A stretch of DNA of 64,000 nucleotides from an uncultured Siphonobacter sp. Lineage in GTDB: Bacteria > Bacteroidota > Bacteroidia > Cytophagales > Spirosomataceae. The notes under the pieces were generated by a model that was not told the origin of the DNA, ran no database searches, and saw only the letters and a program-made list of their open reading frames with translations. Of this stretch, positions 9,388 through 19,045 are shown piece after piece; within the stretch, counting starts at the first letter, position 1; every line of letters starts with the position of its first letter. The position numbers and the translations under genes were made by a program. The stretch spans positions 124,001-188,000 of the forward strand of contig CAJYIW010000023.1 of NCBI GenBank assembly GCA_913775095.1, written 5' to 3'.

Positions 9388-10464
9388 TTAATTTTGAAGG
9401 AGTTCCTGGTAAATCTGCCAGTATTCTGCGGCCGTGTTCTTCCAGTTGAACTGCTGAGCCCAGGCCTTAATCTGCTCGCTTTCGGCCTGTGTGTCAATGC
9501 TTTCCAGAATGCGGGTGGTCAGCATGCTGACCTGGTCGGGATCGAATCCGTCAAAGTAATGGGCGTGAGGACCTCCGATTTCGGGTAGGGAAGTGGCGTC
9601 GGAAAGAACCACATTCTTGCCAAAATGCATGGCTTCGATAACGGGCAATCCAAAGCCTTCCGCCAGAGATGGAAAACAGAATAAGTCGCAATTTTTTAGT
9701 AACCAGTACTTTTCCGCTTCCGTGATCGGGCCCGTCAGATGCACCCGGTTCTGCACACCCAGGCGTTTGGACTCATCGAGTACTTTCTGATGATAATCTT
9801 TATGATACATGGTTCCGGCAATGATCAAATCCAGATCGTTGTCTAAGAGCATGGCGGGAAGCACGTGAAAGTTTTTCTTGGGAGCAACGGTTCCGATGCT
9901 GAACAGGAAAGGGTTCTCTACGGAAAACTGGGGCTTAATGGGCCGGATGTGTTCATTGATATTACAGCCGTTGTAGATGACCTGAATCTCCTTGCCCCGC
10001 AAATCCATGGTTTCTTCGATCTCTTTCTTGACGAAATTGGAAATGGTTACAATGCGGTCAGTACGGTCAATTTTAGCCTGTAGATTCCGAATGTACTTCG
10101 CAATTTTATCAGCGGGTTTATTTTCATGAAGGAAATTCAAATCATGAATGGTCAGGACCTTTTTCGCCGAACTTCTCAGGGGAAAGTAGTTGGAATCCTG
10201 ATAAGTGCCATGCCATACCGAATACTTACTGGCAAAAGGCATGGCGTATTTATGGAGTGGATTATGGCTTTTATTATAGGGATTTTCCCCAAATAAAGTA
10301 GCTTCTTTCGAAGGTAAATAAAAGCCCAGACGATGCGTTGAATGATGTTTATTAAGCATCAATGCATTTCCCAATTGGAGACAGAAATGATAAAGCCCGG
10401 TATGGGTGTGTCTCATTCGCTCGCAATCAAAAATAACGTCTGCTTTTTTAAGGGATTGGTTCAT
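9388..10464 (-). CDS. GT4-family glycosyltransferase (GT-B fold)
   Basis: A 358-aa cytoplasmic or peripheral enzyme. The C-terminal Rossmann half has the donor-binding signature EGFGLPVIEA (E-x7-E type, about residues 283-292) followed by SLPEIGG. Other matches are VLTIHDLNFLHE, FSIGTVAPKKNF and RVHLTGPI. Family members move a sugar from a nucleotide donor to glycans or lipids of the cell surface. It stands alone between terminators, without a polysaccharide cluster, so donor and acceptor are unknown. Confidence 0.92.
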   Translation of the reverse strand: MNQSLKKADVIFDCERMRHTHTGLYHFCLQLGNALMLNKHHSTHRLGFYLPSKEATLFGENPYNKSHNPLHKYAMPFASKYSVWHGTYQDSNYFPLRSSAKKVLTIHDLNFLHENKPADKIAKYIRNLQAKIDRTDRIVTISNFVKKEIEETMDLRGKEIQVIYNGCNINEHIRPIKPQFSVENPFLFSIGTVAPKKNFHVLPAMLLDNDLDLIIAGTMYHKDYHQKVLDESKRLGVQNRVHLTGPITEAEKYWLLKNCDLFCFPSLAEGFGLPVIEAMHFGKNVVLSDATSLPEIGGPHAHYFDGFDPDQVSMLTTRILESIDTQAESEQIKAWAQQFNWKNTAAEYWQIYQELLQN

Positions 10465-10648
10465 GGGTAGAGCAGAAATAGTTTCTTTCCTAGTACTGGT
10501 ATCACTAAAAATTACTAAATAGACCCGGCCTCATGTTAAAAGGTTGGAATAGGTAGTTAATTCGATCAGGATTTCCGAAAATCTTAGGTTGTAAAGCCCT
10601 GATTATACGTTACTAAGGCACTGAAAAAAAAGGTAATCAGGCAATTAA

Positions 10649-10864
10649 CTAAAAAACAAAGGGAACTGTTTTTATAATTAATTCAGCGTAAAAATCGGGG
10701 ACCTCGACAATACTTACGCAAATTCCGGTCATAATGTTGCGTATACCGATCGTTTTATCGGAGTAATGAAACTGAAAATCTGACTGACGCGGCGTATAAA
10801 AAGGCTGATTGTACGTCCTGAATTGCTTATTTTTTTTCATTAAAAATTCATTCCTATCTATCAA
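10649..10864 (-). CDS. Doubtful small hypothetical protein (71 aa)
   Basis: An open frame starting 11 nt from the divergent DUF1304 gene (alternative ATG at 10840). The product is basic at the N terminus and ends in a hydrophobic stretch (GICVSIVEVPDFYAELIIKT). The DNA is much more AT-rich than neighbouring genes, and no motif is recognised. It could simply be an open stretch of promoter DNA. The rest of the gap (10465-10648) shows nothing clear. Confidence 0.2.
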   Translation of the reverse strand: MIDRNEFLMKKNKQFRTYNQPFYTPRQSDFQFHYSDKTIGIRNIMTGICVSIVEVPDFYAELIIKTVPFVF

Positions 10865-10875
10865 ATATCCTGATT

Positions 10876-11241
10876 ATGATGACTTTATCAATGGTTTTGA
10901 TCGCTCTGGTAGCTCTGGAACACGTCTATATTTTATGGATGGAGATGTTTGCGTGGACTACCCGCGGGAAGGCAACATTTAAAAGTTTGCCCGATCATCT
11001 TTTTGAACCAACCAAAGGCTTGGCTGCTAATCAGGGCCTTTATAACGGTTTTCTGGCGGCGGGCCTGTTCTGGTCCCTGGGTATTTCAGATCCGGAATGG
11101 TCGAAAAACGTGGCCTTATTTTTTCTGGGCTGTGTGTTCATTGCGGGAGCTTACGGAGCTGCGACGGCTTCCCGCTCCATCTTTTTCGTGCAGGGCTTAC
11201 CCGCTCTGCTGGGACTGATCGTAACCTGGTTTCGGCCTTAG
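10876..11241 (+). CDS. DUF1304 family integral membrane protein
   Basis: A 121-aa protein with four predicted membrane helices. It carries DUF1304 marks: an early conserved His/Glu pair (ALEHVYILWMEMFAW), a central NQGLYNGFLAAG, and GAYGAATASRSIFFVQGLPALLG near the end. The biochemical role of the family is unknown. Start is the first ATG of MMTLSMV. The gene is 65 nt upstream of the lipoprotein and may share its transcript. Confidence 0.88.
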   Translation: MMTLSMVLIALVALEHVYILWMEMFAWTTRGKATFKSLPDHLFEPTKGLAANQGLYNGFLAAGLFWSLGISDPEWSKNVALFFLGCVFIAGAYGAATASRSIFFVQGLPALLGLIVTWFRP

Positions 11242-11306
11242 CCCGTGGTTTTTTCGTAGGTATTTCGAAAAAGCCACACAATTCGATTACTTAAGAAACT
11301 ATATCT

Positions 11307-12116
11307 ATGAAAAAACACTGGTTGCTGATGGGGCTGATGGCCCTGTTATCCGCTTGCGGAAATAATGAGTCTCAGGAAAATAAAGAAACGCTGGAATCGC
11401 CACCGACCGAAACGGCCGCCAGCAGTACTAAGAAAAGTACCCTTATTTTTCTGGATAAGTCCCGCAGCGTTAATGAGGACAAGGCGTTTGTAGAGAAAAA
11501 ATATACGAAAGTGCTCAACTCGCTGGTGCAGGAAGACATCCGACGGGCGGGGGATAACCTCCAGGTCTGGCTGATTCATGAAAATACCGCCCGCAGCAAG
11601 GCCCTGGACTTAACCAGCCAGACAACCCTGGAAACCACGGAAGGCATGAGTCAAACGGACGTAGAGGCTGCCGAAGCCAGTTACGACCTTTCGCTTCAGC
11701 GGGAACGACTGAACTTTGCCAAACAGGTACTGGCCGAGCTGGCTACTCCTAATGTCAGCAAGAGCAGCGAGCAGACCGACATTCAGGCCAGTTTAGCGGC
11801 CATTAACGACCGTGTCAAAGAAGGCTATGACGTGAGTGTGTATTACTTCTCGGATATGGTGGAAAGCATGAAAGGCCAGGGACGCCGGGATTTTCATAAA
11901 ATGCCTCCCAAATCCACGAATGAGGCCGATGCCTGGGCTAAAACGGACGCGTCGGCTCTGAAAGGAAAGTATCCGAACTTAAGCTCGGTACAGGTGTATG
12001 TGGTCCTTCCCTTTGAGCCCACTACTTCTTCCAAGGTGAATAACCCCAATGTAAGTGAATATTGGAAAACCTTTTTTGAAGAACTGGGAGTGAAGAAAAT
12101 AGAAGAAAAAATCTAA
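11307..12116 (+). CDS. Lipoprotein with von Willebrand factor A-like domain
   Basis: A 269-aa protein with a lipoprotein signal (LLSAC, Cys17). After a Thr/Ser/Ala-rich linker, TLIFLDKSRSV supplies a DxSxS MIDAS motif, and YDVSVYYFSDMVES offers the later metal-site Asp. The order of beta strands fits a vWA-type fold. Such domains bind partner proteins or ligands through a divalent metal. No partner is encoded next to it, and its function is unknown. The gene ends before a strong terminator shared with the convergent TPR gene. Confidence 0.72.
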   Translation: MKKHWLLMGLMALLSACGNNESQENKETLESPPTETAASSTKKSTLIFLDKSRSVNEDKAFVEKKYTKVLNSLVQEDIRRAGDNLQVWLIHENTARSKALDLTSQTTLETTEGMSQTDVEAAEASYDLSLQRERLNFAKQVLAELATPNVSKSSEQTDIQASLAAINDRVKEGYDVSVYYFSDMVESMKGQGRRDFHKMPPKSTNEADAWAKTDASALKGKYPNLSSVQVYVVLPFEPTTSSKVNNPNVSEYWKTFFEELGVKKIEEKI

Positions 12117-12127
12117 AAAATAACCGT

Positions 12128-12174
12128 AAAAAAAGGAAGGATCAGTGCCCCGGCACTGATCCTTCCTTTTTTTA
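12128..12174. terminator. Strong bidirectional terminator
   Basis: A near-perfect hairpin, AAGGAAGGATCAGTGCC pairing with GGCACTGATCCTTCCTT, flanked by A and T runs. It separates the convergent lipoprotein and TPR genes. The TPR stop codon lies at its right foot. Confidence 0.93.
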
Positions 12175-13044
12175 CTTCTGGGCTTTGATGGTTGAAAAGC
12201 CTACGGGAGCTTTGGGAGATTCAAAATCGAAAATGGTGACATAAAGGGTAGTTTTCTTAGCCACGTTTTTCGAATCCCGGTAGGTAACCTCCAGTACTTC
12301 GATGGTGCCCTTTCCGTTGGGAGCATAGCTGGAAGCATACGGAAGGCTGCCCGTCTTTTTATACTCCACGAGTTTATTCTGTCCGTCGCGGAGTAAATCC
12401 ATATAGGTAGACAGGTTCTCGTATTCGCCGGCCGGACTGGTTCCTACTTTAATGGGATTTGTTTTAGTCGTTCCGTACTTAGGATCCGTAGCAACGCCGC
12501 TTAGCTGCAACAGGGGTTTACGGTTGGCGGGTACGGGCAGCGGATTAGCACAGCTTTCTACTTTTAGTTCGGCGGGTTTCAGACCGTTACTTAACGCAGC
12601 TTTGTAATCAGTACAGGCTTTTTCCGTATTCCCCAGCAGCTCATAAACCAGGGCCCGGTTATAGTAGGCTTCCGCCATCTTGGGATCTACCTTGAGAGCG
12701 GCCGAAAAATCGCTGATGGCTCCCTGATAATCGGTGAGTTTTTTGCGGGCTACGCCCCGGCCCAGCATCGACTTTTTAGCATCAGTTTTGAAAGAGATTG
12801 CTTTTGTAAAATCGGTCACCGCATTCTCGTACTGGCGAAGCAGCGAATAAGCCATTCCCCGGCTCTGACGAACGGGATAATCGTCATTCAGAGCCATGGA
12901 TTCGTTGAATAGGGTAATGGCCTGGCTAACGTTTCCCTGCTGGGCTTTTTTTAATCCCTCATCCAACAGACTTTTAGCATCCTGAGCTTGCAGGGTAAGG
13001 GTGATCAGACACAGACTTCCGACTAAAAAAGTTCTTAATTTCAT
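12172..13044 (-). CDS. Secreted tetratricopeptide repeat protein
   Basis: A 290-aa protein with a Sec signal peptide (cleavage near LTLQAQ). At least four TPR units fill residues about 23-160 (for example AISDFSAALKVDPKMAEAYYNRALVYELLGN). The C-terminal ~130 residues form an unrecognised domain containing TYMDLLRDGQNKLVEYKKTG. TPRs mediate protein-protein contacts, so this is probably a periplasmic scaffold. Its stop codon overlaps the T tract of the shared terminator. Confidence 0.85.
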   Translation of the reverse strand: MKLRTFLVGSLCLITLTLQAQDAKSLLDEGLKKAQQGNVSQAITLFNESMALNDDYPVRQSRGMAYSLLRQYENAVTDFTKAISFKTDAKKSMLGRGVARKKLTDYQGAISDFSAALKVDPKMAEAYYNRALVYELLGNTEKACTDYKAALSNGLKPAELKVESCANPLPVPANRKPLLQLSGVATDPKYGTTKTNPIKVGTSPAGEYENLSTYMDLLRDGQNKLVEYKKTGSLPYASSYAPNGKGTIEVLEVTYRDSKNVAKKTTLYVTIFDFESPKAPVGFSTIKAQK

Positions 13045-13275
13045 AGGTAAACTGCTGCGAAAAATTTCAAAGATTTACTCAAAAACGGGAATATAAAAAG
13101 AATTAGTGTGGAGGGCTTACGCTAGATGGATGACGGGAGCCCCAACGAGTTCAGTAAGCAAGGGGGAAACGTATATGGATTTCGGTAAGGGCCGAATCCA
13201 GGTCGTTAAGTTCCTGAAAAAGCTTCCCCGGAGTTGCCCCGCCCTTGATCCCATAGATAAGTCCTGGGTTTTGAT

Positions 13276-13306
13276 GAGTAAAGCGGCCGCTTTGGCCGCT
13301 TTACTC
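13276..13306. terminator. Perfect 13-bp inverted repeat, probable terminator of the small gene
   Basis: GAGTAAAGCGGCC and GGCCGCTTTACTC around the 5-nt loop GCTTT. It lies 28 nt past the stop of the minus-strand 63-aa gene. No T run follows on either strand, so an operator or other structural role is possible. The wider gap 13045-13333 shows no supported gene. Confidence 0.5.
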
Positions 13307-13333
13307 TCTCAGGAAGTCTCATTTTGCGGGGTT

Positions 13334-13525
13334 TTATCGCGATTTTCTGATTTTTTTACCGCGATTTTCGCCCCATTCCTTCGCTTTTTGCGTTGCAATA
13401 GCAAGAGCGGCGTCTTCAGGCCGTCCTTCAGCCAGCAAAGCGTTGGCAATTTCGATGGCTTTGTTACGCACGGGGGCCATGAAATTCTTAAGGGAGTCGG
13501 GATAATCGGTTTTTGTCCAGGGCAT
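13334..13525 (-). CDS. Small conserved hypothetical protein (63 aa, YdaT-like N-terminal region)
   Basis: The sequence (MPWTKTDYPDSLKNF, then a long basic helix KAIEIANALLAEGRPEDAALAIATQKAKEWGENR) resembles a short family widespread in bacteria whose members share the MPW-x-DYP-x-S-x-KN opening. In some relatives it sits in front of a DUF2188 domain (Bacillus YdaT region). The function is unknown. The C terminus is strongly basic (RGKKIRKSR). A longer overlapping frame on the plus strand (from 13106) has no recognisable content, so this reading is preferred. Confidence 0.72.
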   Translation of the reverse strand: MPWTKTDYPDSLKNFMAPVRNKAIEIANALLAEGRPEDAALAIATQKAKEWGENRGKKIRKSR

Positions 13526-13673
13526 TGCTTAAACGAGTTATGGTCCGGAAAAAGAACTTAAAAAATATTCCAGGCAGAGAGGCCCGGAAGAAGGCCGGGG
13601 CGAGTATGAACTAAATGATAATTTTTTGTAAGCCTTTTTCGGCAGTATATTCGAAGGATAGAAATACCAGGCA

Positions 13674-14276
13674 TTGAGTAAACCCTTGACATACACGGAC
13701 GATACGGAACTTTGGCTTGCCTTTAAACGGGGAGAACTGCAGGCCTTTGAGCAAATTTACCGGAATCATTTTTCCATGTTGCTTTCTTATGGAAAACGCA
13801 TTTCCAGTGACGTGGAAATGGTGGAGGATGCTATTCAGGATGTCTACGTAGAGCTTTGGAAGCGGAGGGAAAATCTGAAAAGCCTGCATACCATTAAATT
13901 TTATCTCTTTCGGGTGCTTCGCAATCGATTGTACAATCTTCGCCAGTCGGACCTGCTGGTAACCCAGGAAGACGTGGACTTCCCTGAGGATCGTCTTTCC
14001 GATTATTTTAGCCCGGCCATTGAAGCTAATCTGATCGAGGAAGAATCTACGTCGCTCCAGAATGCCCGCCTGAAGCAGGCCATTGGTGAGTTACCAGCCC
14101 GGCAACGCGAAGCCGTATTGCTGGCTTTTTACGATGACTTCAGTACCGACGAAATCGCCGGAATCATGGGGATTAATCAGCAGTCGGTCAATAACCACCT
14201 CAACCGGGCCTATGCTTCGCTCCGCAAGCATCTAACGGATTCCATCATCCTGCTGGCCTTTTTATTTCTGAACTAG
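13674..14276 (+). CDS. ECF-type RNA polymerase sigma factor (FecI-like)
   Basis: A 200-aa protein with sigma region 2 (AFEQIYRNHFSMLLSYG, DAIQDVYVELWKRREN) and region 4 (LPARQREAVLLAFYDDFSTDEIAGIMGINQQSVNNHLNRA, the helix-turn-helix). TTG at 13674 is the best start. An in-frame TAG at 13659-13661 blocks earlier ones, and the first ATG lies inside region 2. It is followed after 119 nt by a FecR-type anti-sigma, then STN-SusC and SusD, the usual order of cell-surface signalling. The sigma factor probably drives that uptake operon. Confidence 0.93.
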   Translation: MSKPLTYTDDTELWLAFKRGELQAFEQIYRNHFSMLLSYGKRISSDVEMVEDAIQDVYVELWKRRENLKSLHTIKFYLFRVLRNRLYNLRQSDLLVTQEDVDFPEDRLSDYFSPAIEANLIEEESTSLQNARLKQAIGELPARQREAVLLAFYDDFSTDEIAGIMGINQQSVNNHLNRAYASLRKHLTDSIILLAFLFLN

Positions 14277-14395
14277 TTTGTAGGGGGTGGCTGGCCCTTG
14301 TACCTCCAGAAGTCCAATAATTAGAAAAAATAATTTAAAAAACTGAGTTGAGAAGGCGGAGAAGCCGCTATCTCTACTAGAAACGCTCGTAGTAC

Positions 14396-15487
14396 ATGGA
14401 CCAAATGCTTGACTCACAGGAAGATTTTATTAATAACGCCTCCTTCCGGAAATGGGTGAAAGCTCCCGATGAATCAAGCTCGATTTATTGGGAAAACTAT
14501 GTGCGTGAGCACCCCGAGCAGCAGGAAATGATCCGTCAGGCGACGGAAGCCGTGAAACGATTAAGTCAGGCCAGTCAGCAACTGGCCGAAGTGGCCCATA
14601 CGGCAGAAAAAGAAGAGGAAATCTGGCAACGCGTCAGCGAGCAACTGGTAACACCCGTGATTCGGAAGCGTTCGGTATGGGGCTGGTCCGCCGCCGCTGC
14701 CGTAGTTATCCTCGTGGGTGGAATGCTCTGGTGGAACGCCAGATCAGTTTCGGATGAATTTGAACAAACGATTGCTCAACAGCCCCTGGCTCCCTTGAGC
14801 GACTCGGTAACGGTCTACAACCTGGAGAAAAAGCCACGGCTGGTTTCTCTTCCCGACGGAAGTTCGGTGATCCTTCAGAAAGGCAGCAACCTCAGTTACG
14901 AAAATCCCTTCCCTAAAGAATCCCGCCCCGTTACTCTTTCGGGCGAGGCTTATTTTGAAGTAGTTAAAGATGCCCATAAACCCTTTACCGTATATGCGAA
15001 CGGATTGGTCGCCAAGGTATTAGGAACCAGTTTCAACGTGAAAGCTTACGATCAGGATGCCAATGTGGTCGTCACGGTTCGTACGGGTAAGGTAGCCGTA
15101 ACTTCTGGCAAGGCAGAACAGGAGAAAAAGGAAGCCGGGGAAAATATGATTCTGACCCCCAATGAGCAGGTCGTCTTTGCCATTAAGGAATCCAAGATGT
15201 TCCGCAGTCCGGTGAATGCCCTGGCCGAGCGGAAAACGCTGGTGATTCGGCCGCTTAATCTGGTGTTCAATGCCGTTCCGGCCGGAGATGTCTTTAATGA
15301 AATTGAGAAAGCATACGGTATCAAGGTGGTTTTCAAGGATCCTACGCTACAAAACTGCCGCATTACCACTGATTTAAAGGAAGGAACCTTGTCCCAGAAG
15401 CTGGATATCATTTGTAAAACCCTGGAAGCTACCTGGAATACAGAAGCAGAATACGTGGCCGTCACGGGTCGCGGGTGTCGTCCTTAA
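14396..15487 (+). CDS. FecR-family anti-sigma factor
   Basis: A 363-aa single-pass membrane protein. The cytoplasmic N-terminal domain (1-90) should hold the sigma factor. A membrane helix lies at about 95-113 (VWGWSAAAAVVILVGGMLWW). The periplasmic FecR domain contains LPDGSSVILQKGSNLSYE, GEAYFEVVKDAHKPFTV and LGTSFNVKAYD. The C-terminal part (NAVPAGDVFNEIEKAYGIKV) is a DUF4974/STN-like module expected to touch the STN domain of the downstream SusC. It pairs with the sigma gene at 13674. Confidence 0.94.
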   Translation: MDQMLDSQEDFINNASFRKWVKAPDESSSIYWENYVREHPEQQEMIRQATEAVKRLSQASQQLAEVAHTAEKEEEIWQRVSEQLVTPVIRKRSVWGWSAAAAVVILVGGMLWWNARSVSDEFEQTIAQQPLAPLSDSVTVYNLEKKPRLVSLPDGSSVILQKGSNLSYENPFPKESRPVTLSGEAYFEVVKDAHKPFTVYANGLVAKVLGTSFNVKAYDQDANVVVTVRTGKVAVTSGKAEQEKKEAGENMILTPNEQVVFAIKESKMFRSPVNALAERKTLVIRPLNLVFNAVPAGDVFNEIEKAYGIKVVFKDPTLQNCRITTDLKEGTLSQKLDIICKTLEATWNTEAEYVAVTGRGCRP

Positions 15488-15694
15488 TGATCATTTCTAT
15501 ATCCTAAACTTTAAACAACAGCTCTTAAACCGACCAATGCCCTAATACCTCTTGCTACAAAAAAGAAGCCAGCGGTGTCCTACCACCACTGACTTCGTGA
15601 CAATCCCTTATCAAGCTGTCCTACTGCCCATCCGTCTTGACGGATGCAGGGATTTATTTGTGTTTTTCGATTTAAAAAAAACCATTTCAAATGT

Positions 15695-18600
15695 ATGAAA
15701 CAACCGTTATTTTCCAAAGAAATTGGGTGGAAGATCATGCGATTAACAGTACTCCAATTCTTTATCGTAGCCTTGTTTACCAATGTGTCGCTGGCCTTAG
15801 ACAGCCGGGCACAGGAAGTATTAAATAAGAAGATTTCGGTAGAGCTTTCCAACAGAAGTGTGAGCGAAGTCCTTTCCCGCATTGAAAAGGCTGCTGACAT
15901 CAAATTTTCTTATAGCCCTGATCTGATTCAGTCGCAGCGTTCGGTGACCCTGAACGCCGCTAACGAGCGTCTGGATCTGGTGCTTCGCCGCTTATTCCAG
16001 CCTCTTCAAATTAAATTTGAACTGGTAGGAAATCGCTTCATTCTGACCCGTGCCAACCGCATGGAGCCTACGTTCATTGATCGTTACATTACGCTGGTTA
16101 TGCCCAGCAAACTCGAAAGCGGTCATCCCCTGATTACCGTGACGGGTGTAGTGACGGATGAAACGGGTGGGGTAGTGCCCAGTGCCACGATCTTGCTCAA
16201 AGGTACGCCTAACGTCGGAACGGTAACGAACGCCGATGGTCGTTATACCCTGAACATCCCCGATGGCAACGCTACGATCGTAGTTTCTTCGATCGGTTAC
16301 GTTAGTCAGGAGATTCAGGTGGCTAATCGCACGACGATTGATGTGGTGTTAAAATCCGACATCAAGTCTTTAAATGAAGTCGTAGTCGTGGGTTACGGTA
16401 CGCAGCGTCGGCAGGAGGTCACTTCTTCCGTAGCTACCATCAAAACGGAAGATTTCAACCAGGGTGGTACGCGTAGCCCACTGGATTTGATCCAGGGAAA
16501 AGTAGCCGGTCTGCAAATCACGCGTCCTGCGGGTAATAACCCGAACTCAGGAGCTTCCATTCAGTTGCGTGGAATCGTATCCATCAACGGTACTCGTACT
16601 CCTTTGGTCGTTATTGATGGTATTCCAGGAGGTAACCTGGATCTGCTTCAGCAGGATGATATCGAATCGTTTGACGTATTGAAAGATGGTTCCGCCGCGG
16701 CTATTTACGGAACGCGGGGTAACGCCGGGGTAATCCTGATTACTACCAAAAAAGGCAAAGGCGGAGCTCCTCTGCTTACGTATTCAACGTATGCTCAGCG
16801 GGAAGTCATTACCCGTCGTCCTCAGTTTTTGTCGGCTAGCGACTGGCGGGCTGCCAGACAGGATCCAAGCAATCCTAAAGCCAGCCAGATGCAGGATTTA
16901 GGAGCCAGCACGGACTTCTACGATTTACTGGTAGACAAGCAAAACATTAGTCAGTATCACAACCTGGCTCTCTCGGGTGGTAGCGGAGCGAATAGCAACT
17001 ACCGCGTTTCGATGTATTATAACGAAGCCAATCCGATTGCGATTCAAAACTGGCGTCGTCAATACGGTGGTCGTTTGAGTGTATTCCAGAAATCGCTGAA
17101 TAACCTGCTTTCTACGTCGGTAAACCTGGCTACCAACTTCAATAAGGCGAACTTATTAGGTGGACAGGCCGGTGACTTTGAAAATGCTCTGGGTCGTAAC
17201 CCAACGCAACCATTGATTGATCCGAAAACAGGCACCTATTACGAAGAAGGCTCAACGGTGAACCCCATTGGTCGTCTGGCTCAGGAAAAACTCACCCGCG
17301 ATCAGCAAACGACCTCTGCCGATGTTCGTTTTACCCTGGAGCCCTTTGCCGGATTCAAAGCCAGTGCTTTCGGAGCTGTTCAGCATGATGTACGTAACGA
17401 TAATGAATACCGTCCCCGGAATTCCCGTCGTTCGATTCTGGAAAGCTTAAACGGAACACCGATTGCCGGTACGGGGTATGCCCGTAAATACAATTACGTT
17501 GAAAATTTAAGTACGTTCGAGTCTACCTTGGAGTATGAAACCAAGTTTGCTGAGCATCATGGGTTCAAAGCATTAGCCGGTTATAGTTATCAATACCAGA
17601 CGAATTCATGGTTCGAAGGAGCAAACTCTGGCTTCCTGAACGATCAGTTCCAGGAAAACAACCTGGGGGCGGGTAACTTCGTTGCCCTGGGTAAGTCCAG
17701 TTTAGGATCCTTCAAAGAGGATAATACGCTGGTTGCCTTCTTTGGCCGTCTGAACTACGATTACAAAGGCAAGTACATTGCTCAGTTCATCTTACGTCGG
17801 GAGGGTTCTTCCCGCTTCGGTGCGAATAACAAGTTCGGTAACTTCCCGGCGGCTTCGGTAGGCTGGAACCTGGCTCAGGAAAACTTCATCAAATCCATCC
17901 ACGTGTTTGATGATCTGAAACTTCGGGCCGGTTACGGTATCACGGGTAACCAGGGAATTCCTAACTACCGCTCACTCGTGCGTTTAGGTACGGGTAACTT
18001 CTATCTGAACGATGACGGCGTGTGGCGTCAGACCTACGGACCTACGAACAACCCGAACCCCAACCTTCGCTGGGAACGTAAGGCTGAGTTGAACGTTGGA
18101 TTGGACTTTGCCTTATTTAAAGGTCGTCTGAGTGGGGCACTGGATGTCTATCGTCGCCGGACGTCGGATCTGTTAGGAGACTTTAACACCCAGTTACCTC
18201 CATACATCCAGGCTACGCTGTTTACCAACGTGGGTACCATCGATAACAACGGGGTTGAGTTAAGCCTGAGTGGTTCAGTGATCAAGAAGAAAGACTTCAG
18301 CTGGAATGTGGACTTAGTAGGTAGCACGCAGAAAAACCGTCTGGTTTCGCTGTCGAGTGATGTCTTCAAAGCTACCTTCCTGAACTTCGGAAGCATTGGA
18401 GGAACGGGTGCGTTGGGTGATGCCATTCGTACCATCGAAGGCGGTTCACTGGGTAGCTTCTACGGCAAGCGTTTCGCGGGCTTCACGCCTGAAGGTCGCT
18501 GGCTGTTCTACAAAGCTTCGGGTGAAGCCGTTACTTCAGACAAGATTGTGGCCAACGAAGATTATACCTACATCGGTAATGGTATTCCCAAGTTCCTGGT

Positions 18601-19033
18601 ATCCTGGAATAACAACCTGCGGTATAAGAACTTTGATCTGACCGTATTCTTCCGGGGTAAACTGGGGTACGACATCCTGAACCTGCAACAGGCCTTCTTC
18701 GGTAACAAAGTCTATTTACCAACGAACGTACTGAAAGACGCCTTAGGTCGTAACAACCAGATTAACGATGCCCTCCAGTATTCAGATTATTACCTGGAAC
18801 CCGGTGGCTTTGTGAAGCTGGACAACGTAACGCTGGGTTATAACTGGAAATTCAACTCTCCCGTTATCAAAAGCCTTCGTCTCTACGCAACAGGTCGTAA
18901 CCTGTTGACCATTACCAAGTACCGTGGGGTAGATCCTGATATTGAAGATACAGGTCTGGCTCCGGGTATTGATGGCCGTGGCTTCTATCCACGTACGCAG
19001 TCGTACACGCTTGGTCTTAATGTTCAATTCTAA
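15695..19033 (+). CDS. SusC/RagA-family TonB-linked outer-membrane transporter with N-terminal STN signalling domain
   Basis: From ATG 15695 the protein has 1112 aa; the frame extends 17 codons earlier, but this ATG precedes the signal region. Order: signal, STN domain (about 35-110, SVSEVLSRIEKAADIKFSYS), carboxypeptidase-regulatory-like domain (TGVVTDETGG onward), SusC box NEVVVVGYGTQRR, plug (PLDLIQGKVAGLQI, DGSAAAIYGTRG), and 22-strand barrel ending in LNVQF. The STN domain links substrate binding to the FecR/sigma pair just upstream. A short inverted repeat at 15629-15646 (CATCCGTC/GACGGATG) in the 207-nt gap may tune expression. The substrate is unknown, and no enzyme genes are adjacent. 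Confidence 0.95.
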   Translation: MKQPLFSKEIGWKIMRLTVLQFFIVALFTNVSLALDSRAQEVLNKKISVELSNRSVSEVLSRIEKAADIKFSYSPDLIQSQRSVTLNAANERLDLVLRRLFQPLQIKFELVGNRFILTRANRMEPTFIDRYITLVMPSKLESGHPLITVTGVVTDETGGVVPSATILLKGTPNVGTVTNADGRYTLNIPDGNATIVVSSIGYVSQEIQVANRTTIDVVLKSDIKSLNEVVVVGYGTQRRQEVTSSVATIKTEDFNQGGTRSPLDLIQGKVAGLQITRPAGNNPNSGASIQLRGIVSINGTRTPLVVIDGIPGGNLDLLQQDDIESFDVLKDGSAAAIYGTRGNAGVILITTKKGKGGAPLLTYSTYAQREVITRRPQFLSASDWRAARQDPSNPKASQMQDLGASTDFYDLLVDKQNISQYHNLALSGGSGANSNYRVSMYYNEANPIAIQNWRRQYGGRLSVFQKSLNNLLSTSVNLATNFNKANLLGGQAGDFENALGRNPTQPLIDPKTGTYYEEGSTVNPIGRLAQEKLTRDQQTTSADVRFTLEPFAGFKASAFGAVQHDVRNDNEYRPRNSRRSILESLNGTPIAGTGYARKYNYVENLSTFESTLEYETKFAEHHGFKALAGYSYQYQTNSWFEGANSGFLNDQFQENNLGAGNFVALGKSSLGSFKEDNTLVAFFGRLNYDYKGKYIAQFILRREGSSRFGANNKFGNFPAASVGWNLAQENFIKSIHVFDDLKLRAGYGITGNQGIPNYRSLVRLGTGNFYLNDDGVWRQTYGPTNNPNPNLRWERKAELNVGLDFALFKGRLSGALDVYRRRTSDLLGDFNTQLPPYIQATLFTNVGTIDNNGVELSLSGSVIKKKDFSWNVDLVGSTQKNRLVSLSSDVFKATFLNFGSIGGTGALGDAIRTIEGGSLGSFYGKRFAGFTPEGRWLFYKASGEAVTSDKIVANEDYTYIGNGIPKFLVSWNNNLRYKNFDLTVFFRGKLGYDILNLQQAFFGNKVYLPTNVLKDALGRNNQINDALQYSDYYLEPGGFVKLDNVTLGYNWKFNSPVIKSLRLYATGRNLLTITKYRGVDPDIEDTGLAPGIDGRGFYPRTQSYTLGLNVQF

Positions 19034-19045
19034 TCTCGAAATTCA

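Noticed and set aside
13106-13561. 151-codon open frame on the plus strand
   Set aside because: It runs antisense over the conserved 63-aa gene at 13334-13525, has a biased, random-looking composition and no motif.
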